Of a DNA stretch of 64,000 nt, positions 59,149 to 64,000 are shown one piece after another (position 1 is the first letter of the stretch; each line of letters begins with the position of its first letter). A program made the translations under genes and the position numbers. Below the pieces are notes generated by a model. The model saw only the letters and a program-made list of their open reading frames with translations, was not told where the DNA came from and ran no database searches. This stretch comes from JAXJSP01 sp036310005 (GTDB lineage: Bacteria > Bacillota > Clostridia > Oscillospirales > Acutalibacteraceae), in assembly GCA_036310005.1 (NCBI GenBank), contig JAXJSP010000012.1, positions 1 to 64,000 of the forward strand, written 5' to 3'.

Positions 59149-61176
59149 ATGAGTAACAATACTTTTAAAACTGATAAATGGGTGCCGGTACCGTTAGTAT
59201 CCGAACAATTAAAGCAAAAAGGCATTAAAGGTTTTGAGGGCGGTCAGCGCCTTTTGGATGTTACACGCGACAGACAAGACGGAAAACTCTGCTTTGTTTG
59301 TGTTGAAACCGCAAAGCCTTATAAGTCAACTGACGGTGGCGAAAGTTGGCAACCTATCGGCAAAGGACTTCATTGTGCCGCTAATGTGTGCATTGAAATA
59401 GATCCTAACAACAAAAACCACTTGCTTACAGCAGGTGTCGGTTGTCAGTTTAAAAACGGAATTTACTCCTCTTGGGATGCGGGAGAGAGTTGGAAAATGA
59501 CCTTTTCTGCTATGCTCGGAAACACAAAAGACTACCGAAATCAAATCGCTTTCGACGCCTCATCTTATGATGAAAAATTAAACGCATCCAAAATCTGCTA
59601 CTGGTCAAGAGAGGGCTATCATGAAGATGCGGGACACGTGAACCCGGCACTTTATAAGTCAACAGACGGTGGCGAGAGTTGGAAAGAAATTAAAGACACA
59701 GAAAAATTCGGCAACTGCGACCTTGCAGTAAATGAAGTAAACGGTTGGCTTTATATCGGCGGCGAATGCGGCCTTTGGCGTTCAAAAGACGGTGGCGAAA
59801 CCTTTGAACAATTAAGCGATAAAAACATTTTATGTTTGCACACAGTTTACACTCACCCCGAAAACCTCTATTTTACAACTAACGAAGCCCTGTTTGTTTC
59901 AACAAACTCAGGCGACTCGTTTGAAAAACAAGAAAGCGACACTTATCCCGGCGGAAAAGCTGTTTTCTTGTGCGTAAATCCGCAAAACACGGATGTTATG
60001 CTTTTACAGGACGCGGCTGTATGTGACAAACAGACACAGTATTATTCTCATGATGGCGGTAAAACCTGGCAAGAGAGCGCGTTTGACACATCTGCTGCGG
60101 TTATACCGATGTTATCGCGTCCTCATCCCGCTGCTTGGTCTCCCGACGGAAAAGATGTTATTACTTTCGGCGGCGATTTTGTCACAAAATCAACCGACTC
60201 GGGCAAAACTTTCTTTGTCTCAAACGACGGAATCAATGCGATGTGTTTTGGCCGCAGAATGAGTATAAATGCGAACAATGAAAACAATATCTTCTTGCCT
60301 TGCGTAAATTACGGAGCGTTTTATTCGGTTGACGGTGGCGATACCTGGGAAAACATCACAGTCGAAAAAGACGGATACACAGGTGAAACCTACTCGGGCT
60401 ACTGCTGGAATGAAAACGAACTTTGTTTCGGTGCGGTAAAAGACGACGCAAAAGTCGAAATCTGCATCACCCGTGACGGTGGCAAAACAATAGAATTTAC
60501 AGGCAATATCATCACTTGCACGATTGCCGGTGCCGAAAAGAGTATGTCAATGCTCGGCGATGATGATACATTGTTCATAGGCGAGTGGAAAACTTCAGAC
60601 AGAGGACACACATGGAAACAGATTTTAGCCGAAGACGGAACCCCGGTTATTGACGCTGTTATGGCTTATGACTATTCATCGCAGAGAATTTTTGCAAGAA
60701 AAGGCGGCGGCTTACTTGAGTCATACGACAAGGGAGAAACCTGGCAGATGGTAACCCATTTCGTTCCTCCTTATGAAGAAATCTGCTATGACCATAACAG
60801 AGATATCTTCTATGTCGCTATTGATACTCAACTGTTTTTCGTTGACAAAGACAGGGCTATGTGGGAAGTAGACAGCGGAATTTATCCTGTTCACGGTGTC
60901 GCAATACACCCCGATAATACCGATATTGTCTATGTAACTTCAAACGGTTTAAAAACTGTTGCCAATCGTCAGATTATTGATGCCGGCAAGAGCGTTGTTA
61001 CCCGCACAACAGACGGTGGTAAAACCTGGGTAACCTTGTCAAGTCTTGAAAACGATAACGGTCCGGAAGTTACCACGCTTGTAAACGAGGTTGCAATTAA
61101 ACGCGATACAAACGAAGTTTATATTGCTACATCTTCACGCGGTTTGTTGAAGATGCCTGTCTGCGCAAATAATTAG
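59149..61176 (+). CDS. Cytoplasmic Asp-box beta-propeller protein B, tandem paralog of A
   Basis: 675 residues, no signal peptide. It shares the layout of protein A: about ten Asp-boxes (STDGGESW, SWDAGESW, SKDGGETF, SHDGGKTW, SVDGGDTW, SDRGHTW, TTDGGKTW and others) and the shared blocks SGYCWNENEL, GEWKTSDRGHTWK and SYDEKL. GGAGG inside the end of gene A and a 1-bp gap show translational coupling. Divergence outside the blocks suggests an old duplication with distinct substrates or a heteromeric complex. I cannot assign a reaction. Confidence 0.85.
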   Translation: MSNNTFKTDKWVPVPLVSEQLKQKGIKGFEGGQRLLDVTRDRQDGKLCFVCVETAKPYKSTDGGESWQPIGKGLHCAANVCIEIDPNNKNHLLTAGVGCQFKNGIYSSWDAGESWKMTFSAMLGNTKDYRNQIAFDASSYDEKLNASKICYWSREGYHEDAGHVNPALYKSTDGGESWKEIKDTEKFGNCDLAVNEVNGWLYIGGECGLWRSKDGGETFEQLSDKNILCLHTVYTHPENLYFTTNEALFVSTNSGDSFEKQESDTYPGGKAVFLCVNPQNTDVMLLQDAAVCDKQTQYYSHDGGKTWQESAFDTSAAVIPMLSRPHPAAWSPDGKDVITFGGDFVTKSTDSGKTFFVSNDGINAMCFGRRMSINANNENNIFLPCVNYGAFYSVDGGDTWENITVEKDGYTGETYSGYCWNENELCFGAVKDDAKVEICITRDGGKTIEFTGNIITCTIAGAEKSMSMLGDDDTLFIGEWKTSDRGHTWKQILAEDGTPVIDAVMAYDYSSQRIFARKGGGLLESYDKGETWQMVTHFVPPYEEICYDHNRDIFYVAIDTQLFFVDKDRAMWEVDSGIYPVHGVAIHPDNTDIVYVTSNGLKTVANRQIIDAGKSVVTRTTDGGKTWVTLSSLENDNGPEVTTLVNEVAIKRDTNEVYIATSSRGLLKMPVCANN

Positions 61177-61258
61177 TCAAATATGATAAAATCTTGTCGA
61201 TTTTTTTCACAGCAATAGCAAAACTTGATTTATTTTAATATTTTCGAACACAAATTCG

Positions 61259-61297
61259 ATATAGGGCAATTGCTAAATAATGCTAATTGCCCTATAT
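61259..61297 (+). terminator. Inverted repeat after propeller gene B
   Basis: ATATAGGGCAATT (61259-61271) pairs with AATTGCCCTATAT (61285-61297), a perfect 13-bp stem. The tract after it is not a clean T run, so it may be a terminator, a 3' stabiliser or an operator. Confidence 0.6.
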
Positions 61298-61457
61298 GTT
61301 TAAAAATTGGTTAAAATTTTTTGTAGGTTTTATACATAAAATTTAGGTAAATTTTTTACATAATAACGGAAATTTTTAATGGTTTGTTAATAATATAGAA
61401 ATTTAATGTTTTTTGCATAAATGTTATAAAAAAACATAGATTTTTCAATATTATTTG

Positions 61458-61466
61458 TGATATAAT
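61458..61466 (+). promoter_or_regulatory. Extended -10 promoter of the solute-binding protein gene
   Basis: TGA plus perfect TATAAT (61461-61466), without a good -35 box, the same arrangement as the promoter at 57010. Confidence 0.55.
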
Positions 61467-61657
61467 GACATAGACAAATAAATTGGAGTAATACCCCCCT
61501 GTAAATATATTGAATAATGTCGGTCCCGAATAAACAAAGCCGCTGTTTGAGGGAATTGATTGTTTTTTATATTACACGGAAAGCTGCTTCGTTTATTATC
61601 GAAAATATGGCCAAAGAGGTCATAAAAATAAATAACAATTATTATAGGAGGACTACA

Positions 61658-63301
61658 ATGAAAAGAATTATTTCACTTTTTATCACAATTGTAATGATTC
61701 TGTCCCTCGGACTTGTTGTTTCAAGTTGTTCAAGCAGTGACTCGGGTAACGGAAACCGTCGCCAGAACACCCGCAGCGATGCAACCGTAAGCACCGGAAG
61801 CGTAACTTCGGGCATTACAACAAGCGGTGCCACTTCACAAAGCGGAACAGCTTCCGGCACAACTTCAAAGGCTAATTCGCAAAGCGGTACAGCATCTAAC
61901 GGTGGTACAACTTCTAACGGTGGTACAACCAATAACGGCGGCACCAACAACGGCGGCACCAACAATGGCGGCAGCAATAACGGTGGTACCAACAATGGCG
62001 GCAGCACTTCTGCTCCTTCAGGTTTCTCAAATCTGAGCGCATCTGAAATTGCAGCATTGACAAACACCGGAACAGTTTCTATTTACACTAGTAACTGGGA
62101 ACATTCGCGTCCGAACAGAGGTGCAAAAGAGAACAGCGAAGAATGGTGGAACGGATTTGAAAAATATTTCAAAGACGAGTTCGGCGGCGAAGTTAACTTT
62201 ATCTCTTGCGAGTGGGAAAACTGGGAGAGAACCTACTTTACCGATTTCGCAGCAGGTACAGCACCTGATATTGTTTATCTTTATGAGAAAAACTGGCCTT
62301 CAACAGCGATGAAAGGCTATATATACTCTATTGATGAACTCGAGGCTGCAGGCGTTGAATGTCTTGACAACCCGGCATTAGATCCTAATAAGACAGCAAT
62401 TCAGGGCCTTTACACTTATGATAACAAGGTTTATGCATTTGCAGACTGCCAGACACAGCCTGATATGATGTTTGTAAACGTAAAACTCTTTAACGACTTA
62501 GGCGTTAAATCACCTGTTGAGTATTATAATGAAGGTAAATGGAACATGTCACAGTTCATTGAATGTGCATCACAGGTTACCCGCGATACAGACGGTGACG
62601 GTAAAAACGATACATTCGGTTACTACACTGGGGACCAATTCATGATTATCGGTGCTAACGCAGGCGAAATAGTTGAAGTAAGCAAAACAAGTGACGCTTT
62701 AAGATGTGCAGTAAGCGATGCAGCAACCGTTAAAGGCCTTGAATATTTAAGCGAACTTTATTCAACAACTAAAGGCGGATACAACGGTACAGACGGAAGA
62801 ACATTGTTCCAGGGCGGCAAGATTGGTATGCGGTCATGGATGCCGAGAAACGAGATGACTGATGACTACAACATCAAAAGTTACGGTTTCGACTGGGATG
62901 TCATTCCTATGCCTTTAGGCGAAAACAACAAAGAAAATGTTCGTACTTGCAAGAGTTACGCATACTCAGTATCAAAAAGTGCTAATACAAAAGAGAAAAT
63001 GCAGGGCGCTGTAAACCTCATTATTGCAGCAAACAGCTACACTGATATTCTTGGTAATACTGACCCGGTTCGTTATGACGAAACAGTTATGAAGGCATAC
63101 TATGGCAGCAGCTATCAGAGAATTGCCGATTCATCAAAGAACCTCGTTATCCCTGCACACTCAGGTATTGACGGTGTTTCATCATACTCAAGCTCACTTA
63201 TCCGTGCGGTTATGACCGGTTCAACTGTTAAAGAAGCTATCGAAACTTACAAGCCGCAGATTGAGACTGCTTGTGAGTATGAAATGGAAAATAAAGCATA
63301 G
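61658..63301 (+). CDS. Sugar-type ABC transporter solute-binding lipoprotein
   Basis: 547 residues. MKRIISLFITIVMILSLGLVVSSC is a lipoprotein signal, Cys24. A low-complexity stalk (Ser/Thr/Gly, then GGT/NNGG repeats to about residue 115) is followed by a family 1 extracellular solute-binding fold (WEHSRPNRGAKENSEEWWNGFEKYF, FAAGTAPDIVYLYEKN). A calcium-loop-like DTDGDGKNDTFGYY segment near 310 is common in carbohydrate-binding members. ATG 61658 has TAGGAGGA upstream. Permease genes are not in the window. Its position after the two propeller genes suggests one locus. Confidence 0.9.
   Translation: MKRIISLFITIVMILSLGLVVSSCSSSDSGNGNRRQNTRSDATVSTGSVTSGITTSGATSQSGTASGTTSKANSQSGTASNGGTTSNGGTTNNGGTNNGGTNNGGSNNGGTNNGGSTSAPSGFSNLSASEIAALTNTGTVSIYTSNWEHSRPNRGAKENSEEWWNGFEKYFKDEFGGEVNFISCEWENWERTYFTDFAAGTAPDIVYLYEKNWPSTAMKGYIYSIDELEAAGVECLDNPALDPNKTAIQGLYTYDNKVYAFADCQTQPDMMFVNVKLFNDLGVKSPVEYYNEGKWNMSQFIECASQVTRDTDGDGKNDTFGYYTGDQFMIIGANAGEIVEVSKTSDALRCAVSDAATVKGLEYLSELYSTTKGGYNGTDGRTLFQGGKIGMRSWMPRNEMTDDYNIKSYGFDWDVIPMPLGENNKENVRTCKSYAYSVSKSANTKEKMQGAVNLIIAANSYTDILGNTDPVRYDETVMKAYYGSSYQRIADSSKNLVIPAHSGIDGVSSYSSSLIRAVMTGSTVKEAIETYKPQIETACEYEMENKA
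61897..62010 (+). repeat. GGT/GGC-rich tandem repeat encoding a Gly-Asn-Thr stalk
   Basis: About nine imperfect copies of a 12- to 15-bp unit based on AACGGTGGTACA/AACAACGGCGGCACC encode the linker of the lipoprotein. Such repeats are prone to length change by slippage. Confidence 0.8.
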
Positions 63302-63344
63302 TACTGTTATCAGACGAGTCTTTAACTTAAAACGATAAAATAAA

Positions 63345-63395
63345 CCTTTGCGGAAAAGTTTTACACTTTTCCGCAAAGGATGACTTTGTTTTTTA
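63345..63395 (+). terminator. Terminator after the solute-binding protein gene
   Basis: CCTTTGCGGAAAAGT (63345-63359) pairs perfectly with ACTTTTCCGCAAAGG (63365-63379); a T-rich tract follows after 9 nt. Confidence 0.85.
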
Positions 63396-63409
63396 TTATA
63401 TACTATAAT
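63380..63409 (+). promoter_or_regulatory. Possible promoter for the last gene
   Basis: ATGACT (63380-63385) and perfect TATAAT (63404-63409), 18-bp spacing. The -35 box matches only 4 of 6. Confidence 0.5.
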
Positions 63410-63546
63410 GTAAGCGTATATTATAAATATTTATTCAGAAATAAAGGATATGATTTTAGCGTATAAACATAATAATCGTATCTTTTATTTTTCAATAAGT
63501 AATTGTGCTTATTCTAAAAAGAAAAAACGAAGGGAAATGGGAAAGC

Positions 63547-64000
63547 ATGAAAAAAATACTTGCGCTAATTCTTTCTGTCTGCATGATTTTTACTTGCCTT
63601 GCTTCGGCGATTACCGTATCTGCGGTAGAAACTGAAGTTACTCAGCAAACAGAGCAGAAAACGACAGGCGACACTGAAAAAATTTCAGCCGAAAATTCGT
63701 ATTTTTATTATTTGCAGAGCCACGACAAAGCCGAATTGATAAAAGATACCACTGTTGAATTCGACTTATCGAAGGCAAAGTTGACAGACGCAAAATACGA
63801 AGAATACGAAGGCGAAAAAGCGGTTGTTATTGACCAACTCGGTAAGATGACCTTGACATTTAATGTTGCAAAAGAAGGCTATTATATGATTAACAGCCGA
63901 TATGCAGCAGTTCCGGGCAAGCCGATAAATATGGAACTTTGTGTTTACATAGACGGTAAGATTCCTTACACAGAGGCAACAACCGTTACCGTTCCGAGAA
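63547..64000 (+). CDS. N-terminal part of a secreted protein, probably a large solute-binding protein
   Basis: The frame from ATG 63547 is open to the window end (151 residues). Signal peptide MKKILALILSVCMIFTCLAS, cut near VSA; a Gln/Thr/Glu-rich linker follows. The segment YFYYLQSHDKAE, then a beta-sandwich-like run ending GYYMINSRYAAVPGKPINME and YIDGKIPYTEA, resembles the carbohydrate-binding-like domain that precedes the solute-binding domain in large (about 950-residue) clostridial sugar-binding proteins. This is by-eye similarity; the solute-binding part itself is outside the window. Confidence 0.7.
   Translation, partial: MKKILALILSVCMIFTCLASAITVSAVETEVTQQTEQKTTGDTEKISAENSYFYYLQSHDKAELIKDTTVEFDLSKAKLTDAKYEEYEGEKAVVIDQLGKMTLTFNVAKEGYYMINSRYAAVPGKPINMELCVYIDGKIPYTEATTVTVPR

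Larger units (their letters stand above)
61177..61657 (+). other. Intergenic region and long 5' leader of the solute-binding protein gene
   Basis: This 481-bp AT-rich stretch holds an inverted repeat at 61259-61297, an extended -10 promoter at 61458-61466 and a transcribed leader of about 185 nt. In the leader, a hairpin forms from TCCC and AAACA (about 61525-61537) with TGTTT and GGGA (61545-61555). An in-frame open frame from 61517 is a leader readthrough and not a protein. I recognise no known riboswitch. Confidence 0.6.

Noticed and set aside
61897..62010. GGT-rich tandem repeats as an array or structured RNA
   Set aside because: They stay in frame and encode the Gly/Asn/Thr stalk of the lipoprotein.
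61642..62067. A minus-strand reading frame rich in PPLLVPP
   Set aside because: It is the mirror of the GGT repeat coding region on the plus strand.

Overview
The window reads as an AT-rich, low-GC Gram-positive chromosome, most likely a spore-forming member of Clostridia (Oscillospiraceae/Ruminococcaceae-like; this placement is inference from gene content and style, not from a search). Supporting signs are Bacillus/Clostridium gene orders (SRP RNA-dnaX-ebfC-recR; darA-holB-ricT-trmN6-rsmI; spoVB-mazG-rqcP-yabP-yabQ-divIC-yabR; tepA-ftsK), a T-box leader, a CIRCE/HrcA operator, sporulation genes (yabP, yabQ, spoVB-like), frequent TTG and GTG starts with strong GGAGG-type ribosome binding sites, and many consensus sigma-A promoters with 17-bp spacing.

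Layout. 1-316: end of an unrecognised gene, a tandem 11-bp repeat and a terminator, abutting the 3' end of rpsI, a plausible edge of an integrated element. 317-1166: rplM-rpsI (minus). 1391-3124: a TtcA-like tRNA thiolase, a radical SAM protein and tRNA-Val(GAC). 3166-7334 (minus): tepA, ftsK/spoIIIE and a membrane-anchored ComEC-like metallo-beta-lactamase protein. 7503-11738: queH, a single-pass surface protein, tadA, a CPBP protease and two polytopic membrane proteins. 11708-15067 (minus): SRP RNA, dnaX, ebfC, recR and a HAD phosphatase. 15354-30607 (plus): DNA replication, signalling and translation genes (darA, holB, ricT, ferredoxin, trmN6, rsmI), a lipoprotein plus two-component system, yqhQ-prmC-recA-recX-rimO-pgsA, then T-box-controlled cysE-cysS. 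31176-37488: recJ-relA-MBL hydrolase-hemZ. 37544-46859: small zinc-ribbon protein, nucleosidase, spoVB-to-yabR cluster, an orphan fumarase alpha subunit, an rRNA methyltransferase, a lipid kinase and a lipoprotein. 47000-48951: CIRCE-controlled groES-groEL. 49110-54829: two large secreted proteins (a 15-repeat MBG-like protein and a BspA-type leucine-rich repeat protein), both ending in fibronectin-III-like modules. 54866-55059: degenerate palindromic intergenic repeats. 55062-56873 (minus): asparagine synthetase.

57069-64000 is the most unusual stretch: two tandem paralogous Asp-box (BNR) beta-propeller proteins without signal peptides, then a sugar-type ABC transporter solute-binding lipoprotein with a Gly/Thr/Asn-rich stalk, then the start of a second secreted protein that looks like a large solute-binding protein with an N-terminal carbohydrate-binding-like module. 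This looks like the start of a carbohydrate import and intracellular processing locus whose permeases would lie beyond the window. The rest is mainly core housekeeping DNA. No insertion sequence, CRISPR array, phage or defence system was seen.
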